Assembly (NCBI RefSeq): GCF_000427865.1
Contig: NZ_ATYV01000009.1
Coordinates: 62,001 to 126,000 of the forward strand
Length of the DNA: 64,000 bases
Direction: 5' to 3'
From: Corynebacterium sputi DSM 45148
Lineage (GTDB): Bacteria > Actinomycetota > Actinomycetes > Mycobacteriales > Mycobacteriaceae
Shown: positions 7,476 through 16,670 of the stretch, piece after piece
Position numbering within the stretch: position 1 is the first letter of the stretch
How the letters are laid out: each line of letters opens with the position of its first letter
Notes under the pieces: generated by a model
Told to the model about the DNA's origin: nothing
Database searches by the model: none
Seen by the model: the letters and a program-made list of their open reading frames with translations, nothing else
Translations under genes and position numbers: made by a program

Positions 7476-10306
7476 GTATCTCGGTTCTCCGGGGAGCGCC
7501 TTTCCAACTCGGCACGGCGTTCCCACTCCAAGCGGAGCTGGAGCTCGCGCACGGTCAGCTGAGGTGAGCCCTGCTCCGGGGCCGACGACCGGGTGCCGCG
7601 GCTGGAGCGACGACCACTGCCATCGTGCTCGGTGGAACTACGCCCATGTCGTGCAGGTGCGGAGTAGTCCCGGTCCTCGGCGGCGGCCTCGGACTCGTCG
7701 ACAAGCTCTCCCTCAATTACGTGATCACCGTACCCGCCGTTGCCATAAAGATCCTGGCTCTGATCGGAGGATTCCGTTGCCTGGTGGCCGTACGGGTACC
7801 AGTCGTCGACCCGATCGCCCTGTGGCTTCTCCTCGGGCTGCTCCGCTGCTGCAGCCCGTGCGGCCGCGGCGGTGTGCGACAGGTCAGTGCCCTCTCCGGT
7901 GGTGAATCCCAGGTAAGCCGGGGTGTCCATCCGCGAGGCGAAGTGGCGATGGGGCTCATCGGCAACGGCTGGGGTAGCTGCTGAGGATGAAGTCTCCGGA
8001 TAGTCGTGCGTCTCCGGGACGTCGTCGACAAAGGGCTCGTCGTAGGATGCTTCGGTGCTACGCGCACCTGCTCCGGCTCCGACACCTGCGCCGACTCCCA
8101 CACCAGCGCCGACGCCGACAAGGGCTGCTTCGGAGGAGGAATCGGTGGTGTCGACTGAACCGGCCGTAGCGGCGCCTGCAGGAGCGATGTTCTCGTTGTG
8201 CCCCATCCGTTCAGATAGTCGCTTGATCCACGCAGGGGCCCACCAACAGTCGGTGCCCAGCAATTTCATCACGGCCGGAACCAGCAACATTCTGACGACG
8301 GTCGCCTCGAGGATCAGCGCGGTGATCATGCCGAAGGCGATGTACTTCATCATCACGATGTCCGAGAACGCGAACGCAGCCGCCACGACAATCATGATCG
8401 CTGCGGCGGCAGTAATAATGCCGCCGGTACTGGCTGTGCCGAATTGAATGGCGTGTTCCGTGGAGGCCCCTTCTTCTCGGTCCTCCACCATTCTTGATAC
8501 GAGGAATACCTCATAGTCCGTAGACAAGCCATAGATGATCGCCACGATCAGGACCAGCACCGGACTCATCAGCGGGCCTGGAGTAAATCCGAACAGGTTC
8601 GCGCCGATTCCGTTCACGAAGATCAGGGTCAGGATGCCCAAGGTCGCGCCCATGCTGAGTGCGGTCATGATGACAGCCTTCGCCGGCAGCACGATCGAAC
8701 CGAACACCAACGCCATCAAGATGAAGGTGGCGGTGACCATGTAGAGGATCATCCAGGGAAGCTTGTCGAACAGCGCTTCAATGGACTCCACCTCCATCGC
8801 AGGTGTGCCGCCAACCCAGCTCTCGGAGTCGCCGCTGGGGTCGATAGCTCGGAGCTCGTTGACTATGCGCTCATTGTCGCTTCGGTCCGCGATGCCCGCA
8901 GACAGGACAGTGACCCCATCCTGGGTCGGCCGGGACACGGAGAAAGGACCGGTCAGGCCGTCGACCTGATTGGCCTCCTGGACCACCTGGCTGATGGCGC
9001 CGGGATTGCCGTTGCCCTCGATCACGATCTTGATCGGATCGGTGCGCATCTGCGGGAAGGTCTCGTCGAACTGTTCCTGCGCCACGCGAGTCTCGTTCTG
9101 CGGGGGCAGGTAGGTCTCGTTGATGCCGCCGAACTTGATTCCAGCCAGCGGCAAGGTCAGGCCTACCAGGCCGATAACGATGACCGCAGTGACGAGCTTT
9201 GGTCTCTTCATTGCCCAAGCTGGAATGCGAGCCCACAGCGAGTTCATGGATTGTTCGCGGGATCTGCCGGCCTTGCGCACCGACCATTTATCGATGTTGG
9301 AGCCGAGCAGACCGAACAGTGCCGGCAGCACAACCAGTGACATCAACGCAGCCAATCCGACTGCGGAGATAGCGCCGTACGCCACGGATTTCAGGAATGC
9401 CTGCGGGAAGATCAAAAGGCCAGATAGAGCCACGGCAACCATCGCCGCAGAGAACACCACTGTCTTGCCCGCCGTAGCCGTGGTGTTGGCCACCGCCTCG
9501 GGCACGGGTCTGCCCTCCGCTAATTCCTCTCGGAATCTGGAGACCATGAACAGTCCGTAGTCGATCGCCAGGCCAAGGCCCAGCAGAGTAACCACCGACT
9601 GTGCGAAAGCGTTGACCTGCGCGAATTGGGCGATAATTGCCAGGATTCCCATGGAACCCAGGATCGACAGAACACCCACGATTAGCGGCATCGAGGCGGC
9701 GATAACGCCACCGAAAACCAACAGGAGAAGGAGCGCGACGGCGGGCAGACCCAGCAGCTCCGCGCGGGAGATGTCATCGGCCATGCCGGAGTCGAGGGCA
9801 CCTGCGATGGGGGTTGCGCCGGCGATCTCCATGTCGATGCCCTCGGCAGGCAGCGACTCCTCGATCACCTGGTAGTTCTGCAGGACCTCGTTGTCCACGC
9901 CGGCCATCTCTAGGGAGATGAACGCGGTTTGGTGGTCGTCACTGACCAGCACGTCATGACCGTCACGGAAGTAACTGGTCATCCCTGCGATGTTGTCGGG
10001 GTACTGCGCCAACACGGAGTCCATGTGGGTGTTGACTCGCTCGGTGAGAGCGGGATCGTCCACCGTGGACCCCTCGGGAGCATTGATGAGGAGAATGACG
10101 TCTCCGGAGGCGTCGCGCCCGAAGACTTCCTGCTCCACGTTCGCCGCCCGGGTCGAGTCCGACCCTGGGTCGTCCCAGCCTTCCTGATCGAGCCGGTCGC
10201 CGAGCTTGGTCCCCTCAAGGAGGAACAGGGCGAGGATGGCTCCGATGAGGACGATCGGGATGAGGACCCGATGGCGGTAGGCGAAGTTACCCCAACGCAG
10301 GAACAT
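7472..10306 (-). CDS. cmpL1: RND-type trehalose monomycolate exporter, CmpL1/MmpL3 class
   Basis: This 944-residue MMPL protein probably moves trehalose monocorynomycolate across the membrane, the role of CmpL1 and MmpL3. It has two halves, each one helix, a periplasmic loop and a helix bundle. The proton-relay Asp-Tyr pairs are seen in AIDYGLFMVSRF and STDYEVFLVSRM. A long polar C-terminal tail (from about residue 705) includes an Ala/Gly/Val run near residues 755-775 and ends in a basic helix. trmB, the NYN gene, this gene and the flippase-like gene are packed with 0-4 base gaps or overlaps, implying one transcript. Assignment to CmpL1 rather than another paralogue is inferred from size and context. 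Confidence 0.85.
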   Translation of the reverse strand: MFLRWGNFAYRHRVLIPIVLIGAILALFLLEGTKLGDRLDQEGWDDPGSDSTRAANVEQEVFGRDASGDVILLINAPEGSTVDDPALTERVNTHMDSVLAQYPDNIAGMTSYFRDGHDVLVSDDHQTAFISLEMAGVDNEVLQNYQVIEESLPAEGIDMEIAGATPIAGALDSGMADDISRAELLGLPAVALLLLLVFGGVIAASMPLIVGVLSILGSMGILAIIAQFAQVNAFAQSVVTLLGLGLAIDYGLFMVSRFREELAEGRPVPEAVANTTATAGKTVVFSAAMVAVALSGLLIFPQAFLKSVAYGAISAVGLAALMSLVVLPALFGLLGSNIDKWSVRKAGRSREQSMNSLWARIPAWAMKRPKLVTAVIVIGLVGLTLPLAGIKFGGINETYLPPQNETRVAQEQFDETFPQMRTDPIKIVIEGNGNPGAISQVVQEANQVDGLTGPFSVSRPTQDGVTVLSAGIADRSDNERIVNELRAIDPSGDSESWVGGTPAMEVESIEALFDKLPWMILYMVTATFILMALVFGSIVLPAKAVIMTALSMGATLGILTLIFVNGIGANLFGFTPGPLMSPVLVLIVAIIYGLSTDYEVFLVSRMVEDREEGASTEHAIQFGTASTGGIITAAAAIMIVVAAAFAFSDIVMMKYIAFGMITALILEATVVRMLLVPAVMKLLGTDCWWAPAWIKRLSERMGHNENIAPAGAATAGSVDTTDSSSEAALVGVGAGVGVGAGVGAGAGARSTEASYDEPFVDDVPETHDYPETSSSAATPAVADEPHRHFASRMDTPAYLGFTTGEGTDLSHTAAAARAAAAEQPEEKPQGDRVDDWYPYGHQATESSDQSQDLYGNGGYGDHVIEGELVDESEAAAEDRDYSAPARHGRSSTEHDGSGRRSSRGTRSSAPEQGSPQLTVRELQLRLEWERRAELERRSPENRDT

Positions 10307-10309
10307 CGA

Positions 10310-10963
10310 TCAGCGCTCCTTCAGAAGTGCCATCAGTGAGCGGAACGGCTGCAGCCAAGCGCCTTCGTCCGGCAGGGTGTCCAGGTCGATGCGCGGCAGC
10401 GGCTCGCGGAAGACTCCGTCGATGTCCTCCAAGTCGATGAACTCGAAGGTTTCGTGATTCACCGCCCAGGCGGCGTGCTCACGGAAACCGATGATGGTGA
10501 CCGGGATGCCCGCGTCATCGAGAGCTTCGAGTTCGTCTTGGAAGTTCTGGCCGTCGGCGGAAGCGACGACCACTCCCTCCAGCACACCCTCATCGTGTCG
10601 GCGACGGATGTGCTCGAGCATGTCCGGGTCGACATCAGAGTCTTCGTCGATCTTCGGCTTAGCGAAGACGGCGAAACCGACATTTCGGAGCGCCTCGACC
10701 CAGGGGCGGACGATCTCCGCGCCACCGGGTGCGATGTTGGTGAAGACGGTGGCCTCAGGCTCGACCGTGCGGCCGGCGTCATTGGAGACCTCGATGGATC
10801 GCTCAACGAGCCAGCGGCCGATGGCGTCGAAACGCGGTCGGTGCGCAGCGGTCGGTCGGGCACCGAGGATCGAGCCGAGGCCCATATCCAAGTTCGGCGC
10901 ATCCCAGACCAGAAGCAGGGTGGGGTCCGTCTGCGGGACGCCGGTGTATTCGTGGCGGCTCAT
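10310..10963 (-). CDS. NYN-domain (PIN-like) protein
   Basis: This 217-residue protein has the NYN fold expected of PIN-like nucleases. The first strand [15 protein letters not shown] carries an Asp-Asn pair, and [15 protein letters not shown] and VTIIGF follow. The family includes LabA/DUF88 proteins linked to RNA metabolism; the target is unknown. The start overlaps the trmB stop as ATGA, and the stop is three bases from cmpL1, so the three genes are probably translated from one mRNA. Confidence 0.75.
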   Translation of the reverse strand: MSRHEYTGVPQTDPTLLLVWDAPNLDMGLGSILGARPTAAHRPRFDAIGRWLVERSIEVSNDAGRTVEPEATVFTNIAPGGAEIVRPWVEALRNVGFAVFAKPKIDEDSDVDPDMLEHIRRRHDEGVLEGVVVASADGQNFQDELEALDDAGIPVTIIGFREHAAWAVNHETFEFIDLEDIDGVFREPLPRIDLDTLPDEGAWLQPFRSLMALLKER

Positions 10964-11820
10964 TGGGCGTCCTTTTGGGTGTCGTCAGTGGAAACCTCGA
11001 CGTCGTCACGCTTGCGCCAGACAAATTCGTGGATTCCGTGGTCGAGGTTCAGGCCGCGCTGTTCGAACTTCGTCGTCGGGCGGTCCAGCAGCAGCGGGGA
11101 TTCCGGCCAGGGCCAGGCGATCGGCTCCAGAGCCGGTTCTACCTCGCGCAGGTCCTCCATCCACTCGGCGTAGCCGGCGTGGTCGGTGGCTGCGTGGAAA
11201 ACTCCGCCTGGCTTCAGTCGCGAGGCAATCAGACGCATAGTGCCGGACTGCAGAATGCGGCGCTTGTGGTGGCGCGCCTTGGGCCACGGGTCCGGGAAAA
11301 ACAGTCGGACGCCATCGAGTGACTCCGGGGCGATCATGCGCTGGAGAACCTCCACGCCGTCGCCGCGGACCATGCGGATGTTCTCCACGTTGCCGCGCAC
11401 CATGGCGCCGAGCAGTTTCGCCAGGCCGGGGCGGTAGAGCTCCACGGCGATGATGTTGTGGTCGGCCTCTTGAGGGGCCATTGCGACGGTGGAGGTGCCG
11501 GTTCCGCAGCCGATCTCGACGACGGTCGGCGCCGTGCGTCCAAACCATTCTTCGACATCAATGACCTGGTCATCGAGCGTGCGGCCGTACGTGTCCCAGT
11601 TCTCGTCCCAAATGGTCGACTGGTTTGCGGTCAGGGTGCCGCGACGGAAGCTCACGCCGCCGATTCGCGGGTATTCCAGGTCGTCTTCGAATTCGGTCTG
11701 CGGGGGACGGCCATAGGGCAGTGCACCCTTGCCGAATTCTTCGTGGCTGGGTCGCTGGCGCTCGTCAGAAACCTCCGGAGCGCTCTTATCGGTGTGCGGG
11801 GACAAATCAGGATTATTCAT
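10960..11820 (-). CDS. trmB: tRNA (guanine-N7-)-methyltransferase TrmB
   Basis: It methylates G46 of tRNA using S-adenosylmethionine. The SAM loop [15 protein letters not shown] and the TrmB signature [17 protein letters not shown] are both clear. The protein has an N-terminal extension of about 90 residues before the SAM domain, common in actinobacterial TrmB. Two starts are possible: GTG at 11838 or ATG at 11820; neither has a Shine-Dalgarno sequence, and TCTAAT lies shortly upstream. It is the first gene of the run that includes cmpL1. Confidence 0.88.
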   Translation of the reverse strand: MNNPDLSPHTDKSAPEVSDERQRPSHEEFGKGALPYGRPPQTEFEDDLEYPRIGGVSFRRGTLTANQSTIWDENWDTYGRTLDDQVIDVEEWFGRTAPTVVEIGCGTGTSTVAMAPQEADHNIIAVELYRPGLAKLLGAMVRGNVENIRMVRGDGVEVLQRMIAPESLDGVRLFFPDPWPKARHHKRRILQSGTMRLIASRLKPGGVFHAATDHAGYAEWMEDLREVEPALEPIAWPWPESPLLLDRPTTKFEQRGLNLDHGIHEFVWRKRDDVEVSTDDTQKDAQ

Positions 11821-11965
11821 TGTTCGCCCATTGTCCACGATTAGAGGGGTGGCAGGTCAAGCCCAGTGATTTCGGTCGCGGAATTGCCGCTCCCCAGGGC
11901 CCGTGTTCTACTGGCGGCATGCGCGCGGCGGGGGAGTTGCGGCACTTATTTTCTTTGGGGGAGAA

Positions 11966-12487
11966 ATGCAGCAAAAAGACATGCTTTACGACGTTCCCAG
12001 CACCACATCCACCACACCACTTCCGGACCTAACTCTTTCGTGGTTGACCCGGGCGGACCCTGCAGACGCGGCGACGGCGGAGGTCGCGGTGCTGATGGAG
12101 GCGTGTGATTCTTTGCCGGTCATCGCGGTGCGCGGGCCGGTGGGGATCGGAGTGGAGGATTTCACCGAGAAGCTCAATGCGACGGTTGTTGGGCGGCGGG
12201 AGTGCTGGTTCGTTGCTGATGCTGGGCCCGTGGGGTCGCTTCCGGCGGTGGCTGTAGTCCGGCTGAGCCATGGTCCAGCGACTGTGGTGGGGCCCTCGGA
12301 GATCGTCGTGAATCCCCGTGAGGTCGATCCAGCAGACCTGCACTCGGATATTGCTGGGTTGCTCGGTTCTGATGAGGAGGTCACCGACTACTTGGAGTTG
12401 CTGTTGCGCCAGGGGCTTGAGGAAGTCGCTGTCAGTTATCCCTCTGTGCGTGACGAGATAGAGGAGCTGCTGTGGCCACGCGGGTGA
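11966..12487 (+). CDS. Protein of unknown function, first of three coupled genes (possible degenerate GTPase part)
   Basis: This protein of about 173 residues starts at ATG 11966 behind a good GGGGGAG. I do not recognise a family with certainty. After about 50 residues comes a hydrophobic strand and a glycine loop, VIAVRGPVGIGVEDF, that looks like a P-loop lacking its Lys-Ser/Thr. Its stop overlaps the start of the next gene by 16 bases. It is divergent from trmB and upstream of pckG. Confidence 0.6.
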   Translation: MQQKDMLYDVPSTTSTTPLPDLTLSWLTRADPADAATAEVAVLMEACDSLPVIAVRGPVGIGVEDFTEKLNATVVGRRECWFVADAGPVGSLPAVAVVRLSHGPATVVGPSEIVVNPREVDPADLHSDIAGLLGSDEEVTDYLELLLRQGLEEVAVSYPSVRDEIEELLWPRG

Positions 12488-13455
12488 GTCTCGCCGGCCC
12501 GGCGGTGGGATGGTTCGATCGGGAGCCGTTGCACCGGGCGAACCTGGAGACAGTTGACGACCGCACTGGGCGAGTAGTCGCGGTATGCGTGGACGGGCTC
12601 CTGCCGCCGACGACTATGGATGTAGATCTCGTGCAGGCGATCTCTGCGGCGGTCGGCAGATGTGTGGTGGTGCCGGTGGCGACCGCGGAAGAAATTGACG
12701 AGGGGTGGCGCCGCGCCGTTCCACCGCACATCCCAGTCATGGTCGGCACTGACCCCGCTCTGCCGGACCTGCTGGAGCAGGTCGCCGCAGGTGCCGCGAA
12801 CCCGGTCTCACCATCGCCAGCGGATACCCGACGTGCCCTGGTGGCCCGCAGTCTGGCTGAGGAACGCTCCTTCCGGGCCCGACAGGCCGAACACGAGCAG
12901 CGTCGTCTGATCGCGTTTCGAGGCGAGGCGGTGGTGGACGCACTCGGGTCGATCGCCCCGAATCCCTCAGGCATGTCCGCGAGTGATCTGGAGCAGGCCT
13001 CCACGGCGGCCGCAGAAGATCTCCGAATGCGGCTGGACCTTGACGCCGCCCCACAATGCCCGTCGCCGGAGAAACCTCCCAGAGCGCGAGACCTGACGGA
13101 CCTGGCCGTCGGGATGCTGACGTTCGGAGCCGCTTTTGGTCTAGGGCGCCTCGTAGAGGGGCCCGTGCGATCATTAGGGGTTCCGGACCCGGTGCCGGTG
13201 ATCCTGTCCGTACTGTTCGCCGCTGGGTTGACGGCGATTGTCCTGGGTGCCCGTGGCCGGCAGCGTCGAGCGGCGCTTCGGACCCGGTGGGCAGCCGCGC
13301 ACATTTCCCGATTGCGACGGCTGTGGGAGAGGGCGATCGAGGAGCAGGGAGCTCCCGTCAGTGAGGTCTCCAGTTGGAGGGCGGAGTTTCTCTCTTCTGA
13401 AGGCGCAGCGGTGGATACACGAGCGGCAGATAACGGCCACGGAAGGACGTTGTAA
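12472..13455 (+). CDS. Unknown membrane protein, second of three coupled genes
   Basis: This 327-residue protein starts with GTG at 12472 after GAGGAG (12461-12466), inside the end of the preceding gene. The N third alternates strands and helices (RVVAVCVDGLLPP, CVVVPVATAEEIDE), then comes a charged helical middle, two adjacent membrane segments near residues 205-258 and a basic tail. The whole resembles the layout of membrane-bound dynamin-like proteins, but no GTPase motif is intact, so this is only an inference. It overlaps the third gene by one base (TAATG). Confidence 0.6.
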   Translation: MATRVSLAGPAVGWFDREPLHRANLETVDDRTGRVVAVCVDGLLPPTTMDVDLVQAISAAVGRCVVVPVATAEEIDEGWRRAVPPHIPVMVGTDPALPDLLEQVAAGAANPVSPSPADTRRALVARSLAEERSFRARQAEHEQRRLIAFRGEAVVDALGSIAPNPSGMSASDLEQASTAAAEDLRMRLDLDAAPQCPSPEKPPRARDLTDLAVGMLTFGAAFGLGRLVEGPVRSLGVPDPVPVILSVLFAAGLTAIVLGARGRQRRAALRTRWAAAHISRLRRLWERAIEEQGAPVSEVSSWRAEFLSSEGAAVDTRAADNGHGRTL

Positions 13456-13943
13456 TGGACATGTCGGATCTAATGTGGGGCTCATTGGGGGATGGGGACG
13501 GTGCCCCCGGCGCTTTTGGCGAATCTGAAGCCGTTCCTAGCCTCACCCGTGCAGGGGTAGAGGGAATCTCAGAAGATGCTTCAGCTGTCTTGTGCGGGCT
13601 AGACAGCGTTAGCCATCTTGATCCGGCCGCTGTAGCTGAGACACGCGGAATGATCATCCGGGTGGGTGATGCAGTCTTCGACCTTGGAGACCCAGGGGAG
13701 ATGGCCGGATCGGTCACGCTCGCCGATGACCGGGGTTTGTCCATCTTTGCAGATAGAGACGGCGATGGCGCGGCAGATCACGTCACCACCATGCTCTATG
13801 ACGGCACCTGGGAAATGTGGTCTGGCGATGCTCCTTTGGCGGATCCAGGCGGCGTCGACGAAACCGCATACCCCGAGTCGGGGGGTGATTCACACACCGA
13901 AGTGGCCGCCTGGGAGCGCATCGAAACCGGGCGTTGGGGTTGA
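13455..13943 (+). CDS. Small acidic protein of unknown function (DUF6802-like)
   Basis: This 162-residue acidic protein has a segment SIFADRDGDGAADHVTTM that resembles a calcium-binding-like DxDxDG repeat, followed by a Trp-rich part (GTWEMWSGDAPLADPGG). This pattern fits small corynebacterial proteins grouped as DUF6802; I am not certain. GGAAGGA at 13441-13447 is the ribosome site. The gene is coupled by TAATG to the membrane protein upstream. Confidence 0.6.
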   Translation: MDMSDLMWGSLGDGDGAPGAFGESEAVPSLTRAGVEGISEDASAVLCGLDSVSHLDPAAVAETRGMIIRVGDAVFDLGDPGEMAGSVTLADDRGLSIFADRDGDGAADHVTTMLYDGTWEMWSGDAPLADPGGVDETAYPESGGDSHTEVAAWERIETGRWG

Positions 13944-13985
13944 GGTTCCGGGTGTACTGTGTGCTGTCTCTCATAGGGCGGGGGC

Positions 13986-14049
13986 CATATATATAAGGTG
14001 TATCGGTACGCTGTAAGCGAGACGGGAACCAAAAAGATCAGGAGAACTG
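13986..14049 (+). promoter_or_regulatory. pckG: Probable pckG promoter and ribosome site
   Basis: CATATATATAAGG (13986-13998) can supply a -10 box; no good -35 is visible. GGAG at 14041-14044 lies five bases before the pckG ATG. Confidence 0.4.
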
Positions 14050-15885
14050 ATGTCCGCTATTTCTATCCCCGGGCTGCAGGGGCAGGCCCCCACCGAGAAT
14101 GAGGAACTGCTGCGGTGGATCGCAGAGATCGCCGAGCTGACGACGCCGGACCGGGTCGTATTCGCGGATGGTTCCGACGAGGAGTGGGATCGCCTCACCA
14201 CTGACCTGGTGGAAAAGGGAACGATCATCAAGCTCAACGAGGAGAAGCGTCCGAACTCCTTCCTCGCCCGGTCGAACCCGGAGGACGTCGCTCGTGTTGA
14301 GTCGCGCACCTTCATCTGCTCCGAGAAGGAGGAGGACGCCGGCCCGACCAACAACTGGGCGGACCCGGCGGAAATGAAGCAGACCCTGGACGGTCTCTTC
14401 GAAGGCTCCATGAAGGGCCGCACGATGTTCGTCGTGCCGTTCTGCATGGGCCCCATCGATGACCCGGAGCCGAAGCTGGGCGTTCAGCTCACTGACTCTG
14501 AGTACGTGGTCCTCTCCATGCGCGTGATGACCCGTATGGGTCAGGCTGCACTGGACAAGATCGGCAAGGATGGCGACTTCGTCCACGCTCGCCACTCCAT
14601 CGGTGCTCCGCTGGCTAACGGCGAAGAAGACGTCGCATGGCCGTGCAACGAGGAGAAGTACATCACCCACTTCCCGGAGACCAAGGAGATCATCTCCTTC
14701 GGTTCCGGCTATGGCGGAAACGCCATCCTGGCCAAGAAGTGCTACGCCCTGCGTATCGCATCGGTCATGGCGAAGGAAGAGGGCTGGATGGCCGAGCACA
14801 TGCTCATCCTGAAGCTAACCTCCCCGGAGGGCAAGGTTTACAACATCTGTGCCGCCTTCCCGTCCGCCTGCGGTAAGACCAACCTCGCGATGATCACCCC
14901 GACCATCGAAGGCTGGAAGGCCGAGGTCGTCGGTGACGACATCGCGTGGCTCAAGTTCGGTGAAGACGGACGCCTGTACGCCGTCAACCCGGAGAACGGC
15001 TTCTTCGGCGTTGCGCCGGGCACCAACCGTTCCTCCAACCCGAACGCCATGCTCACCATGGATGCCGGCAACACCCTGTTCACCAACGTCGCCCTCACCG
15101 AGGACAATGACGTGTGGTGGGAGGGACTCGAGGGCAACCCGCAGCACCTCACCGACTGGAAGGGCCGTCCCTGGACCCCGGAGTCCGGCGAGCTCTCCAG
15201 CCACCCGAACTCTCGCTACTGCGTCCCGATCGACCAGTGCCCGGTTGCTGCGCCGGAGTTCAACGACCCGCAGGGCGTTCCGGTCGACGCGATCCTCTTC
15301 GGTGGACGTCGCCCCGACACCGTCCCGCTGGTCACCCAGGCACGCGACTGGAACCACGCAACCTTCATCGGCGCGACCCTGGCTTCCGGCCAGACCGCTG
15401 CGAGCGCTGAGGCCAAGGTCGGTTCCCTGCGCCACGACCCGATGGCAATGCTGCCGTTCATCGGCTACAACGTCGGTGATTACCTGCAGCACTGGGTCGA
15501 CATGGGCAAGAAGGGCGGCGACAAGATGCCCGAGGTATTCCTGGTCAACTGGTTCCGTCGCGGTGACGACGACGGTCGTTTCCTGTGGCCGGGCTTCGGC
15601 GAGAACTCCCGCGTCCTGAAGTGGATCGTGGATCGCCTCGAAGGCCGCGTCGACGCCAATGAGACCGTGGTCGGTGCTACCGCCCGTGCCGAGGACATCG
15701 ACATGACCGGCCTGGACACCCCGATCGAGGATGTTCGCTTGGCACTGTCGGCTCCGGCCGAGAAGTGGTCCGGCGACCTGGCGGACAACGAGGAGTGGCT
15801 CAAGTCCCTCGGCGACCGCATCCCGCAGGAGCTGTGGGACGAGTACGAGGCTTTGAAGGCTCGCGTTAACGAGCGCCTGAGCTAG
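14050..15885 (+). CDS. pckG: Phosphoenolpyruvate carboxykinase (GTP)
   Basis: This 611-residue enzyme converts oxaloacetate and GTP to phosphoenolpyruvate, GDP and CO2, the first committed step of gluconeogenesis. The PEPCK(GTP) signature [12 protein letters not shown] is present, as are the metal/substrate motif [12 protein letters not shown] and the guanine-side segment [24 protein letters not shown]. The length is normal for the family. It is a single-gene unit between its own promoter and terminator. Confidence 0.97.
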   Translation: MSAISIPGLQGQAPTENEELLRWIAEIAELTTPDRVVFADGSDEEWDRLTTDLVEKGTIIKLNEEKRPNSFLARSNPEDVARVESRTFICSEKEEDAGPTNNWADPAEMKQTLDGLFEGSMKGRTMFVVPFCMGPIDDPEPKLGVQLTDSEYVVLSMRVMTRMGQAALDKIGKDGDFVHARHSIGAPLANGEEDVAWPCNEEKYITHFPETKEIISFGSGYGGNAILAKKCYALRIASVMAKEEGWMAEHMLILKLTSPEGKVYNICAAFPSACGKTNLAMITPTIEGWKAEVVGDDIAWLKFGEDGRLYAVNPENGFFGVAPGTNRSSNPNAMLTMDAGNTLFTNVALTEDNDVWWEGLEGNPQHLTDWKGRPWTPESGELSSHPNSRYCVPIDQCPVAAPEFNDPQGVPVDAILFGGRRPDTVPLVTQARDWNHATFIGATLASGQTAASAEAKVGSLRHDPMAMLPFIGYNVGDYLQHWVDMGKKGGDKMPEVFLVNWFRRGDDDGRFLWPGFGENSRVLKWIVDRLEGRVDANETVVGATARAEDIDMTGLDTPIEDVRLALSAPAEKWSGDLADNEEWLKSLGDRIPQELWDEYEALKARVNERLS

Positions 15886-15909
15886 TACCCCGCTGATTCA
15901 TTCAGCCGC

Positions 15910-15936
15910 AGACCCGCTGTAGCGGCGGGTCTTTCA
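15910..15936 (+). terminator. pckG: Intrinsic terminator of pckG
   Basis: AGACCCGC pairs with GCGGGTCT around a 7-base loop and is followed by TTC and an A/T stretch, 25 bases after the stop. Confidence 0.75.
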
Positions 15937-15995
15937 TAAGAGCATCCCGCGCGTTGCGCACGGGATGCCCGTTGGCGTGGGTAAGGCATCAAGAT

Positions 15996-16006
15996 GCTTC
16001 CCGACG
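15996..16006 (-). repeat. Dispersed 11-mer CGTCGGGAAGC, copy 3
   Basis: Exact copy in the space between pckG and the NsrR-like gene, on the minus strand. It lacks the usual G-rich leader. Confidence 0.8.
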
Positions 16007-16064
16007 TTCTCGTTTCAGATTCGCCATCTTCGGGTGCACCCGTTCTGGCGGTTAGACTGGTTGC

Positions 16065-16508
16065 ATGCAGTTGACGATGTTTTCCGACTACGCTTTGCGG
16101 GTGATTATGCGCCTGTCGGAGGAGGGGGCGAATCGTCGCTGGACCGCCGGGGATATGGCCGACGACCTCGGTGCCTCCCGCGCACATATCGCGAAGGTTG
16201 TAACCAGGCTCGTCGACATGGGGCTCCTCGAATCGACCCGCGGACGCGGCGGCGGGATCTCGATGGCCGATGGGGCGGAGAAAGAATCTGTGGGCGCGAT
16301 TCTCCGCCAACTGGAAACCGGGGAAGTGGTGGACTGTGTCGGCACTAATTGTCCCTTGCTGCCTGGCTGCGGATTGCGGCCGGCGTTGGCTCAGGCACAA
16401 GAGGCGTTCTTTGCCACCTTGGATCCATTGACGATCGAGGATGTGGCTCGGCCCCGCCTCGACCAGGACCTCACTGTGTCCGGGGCGCTCCCGCTGACAC
16501 CGCTCTGA
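16065..16508 (+). CDS. nsrR: Rrf2-family regulator, NsrR-like nitric oxide sensor
   Basis: This 147-residue winged-helix protein belongs to the Rrf2 family. The DNA-binding half is typical (MQLTMFSDYALRVIMRL, GASRAHIAKVVTRLVDMGLL, GRGGGI). The sensor half has three Cys in CVGTNCPLLPGC (C-x4-C-x5-C), the spacing of the Fe-S ligands of E. coli NsrR. The next gene on the same strand is a flavohemoglobin, the classic NsrR target, which supports NO sensing. TAGACT ends six bases before the ATG and no Shine-Dalgarno sequence is visible, so the mRNA may be leaderless. Confidence 0.85.
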   Translation: MQLTMFSDYALRVIMRLSEEGANRRWTAGDMADDLGASRAHIAKVVTRLVDMGLLESTRGRGGGISMADGAEKESVGAILRQLETGEVVDCVGTNCPLLPGCGLRPALAQAQEAFFATLDPLTIEDVARPRLDQDLTVSGALPLTPL

Positions 16509-16551
16509 GTTCTCCGTCTGTGCCTGTGTCTCAGTAGAACATCGGGGGTGG

Positions 16552-16562
16552 CGTCGGGAAGC
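16552..16562 (+). repeat. Dispersed 11-mer CGTCGGGAAGC, copy 4
   Basis: Exact copy between nsrR and hmp with the G-rich leader CGGGGGTGG, followed by GGGG. Confidence 0.8.
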
Positions 16563-16579
16563 GGGGTTTAATGCGCATG

Positions 16580-16670
16580 TAAGATTCGGATTAAGTCATT
16601 ACGGACATTCCGTGATGGCACCTCCACCTTTGGCCAGCCCAGGCCGTCGCCTCACCCAAGGAGTATTCCC
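16580..16670 (+). promoter_or_regulatory. hmp: Control region of hmp
   Basis: TAAGAT (16580-16585) may be a -10 box. ACGGAcatTCCGT (16601-16613) is a 5-bp inverted repeat and could be an operator. AAGGAG precedes the GTG start. I see no clear match to the published NsrR consensus. Confidence 0.35.
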
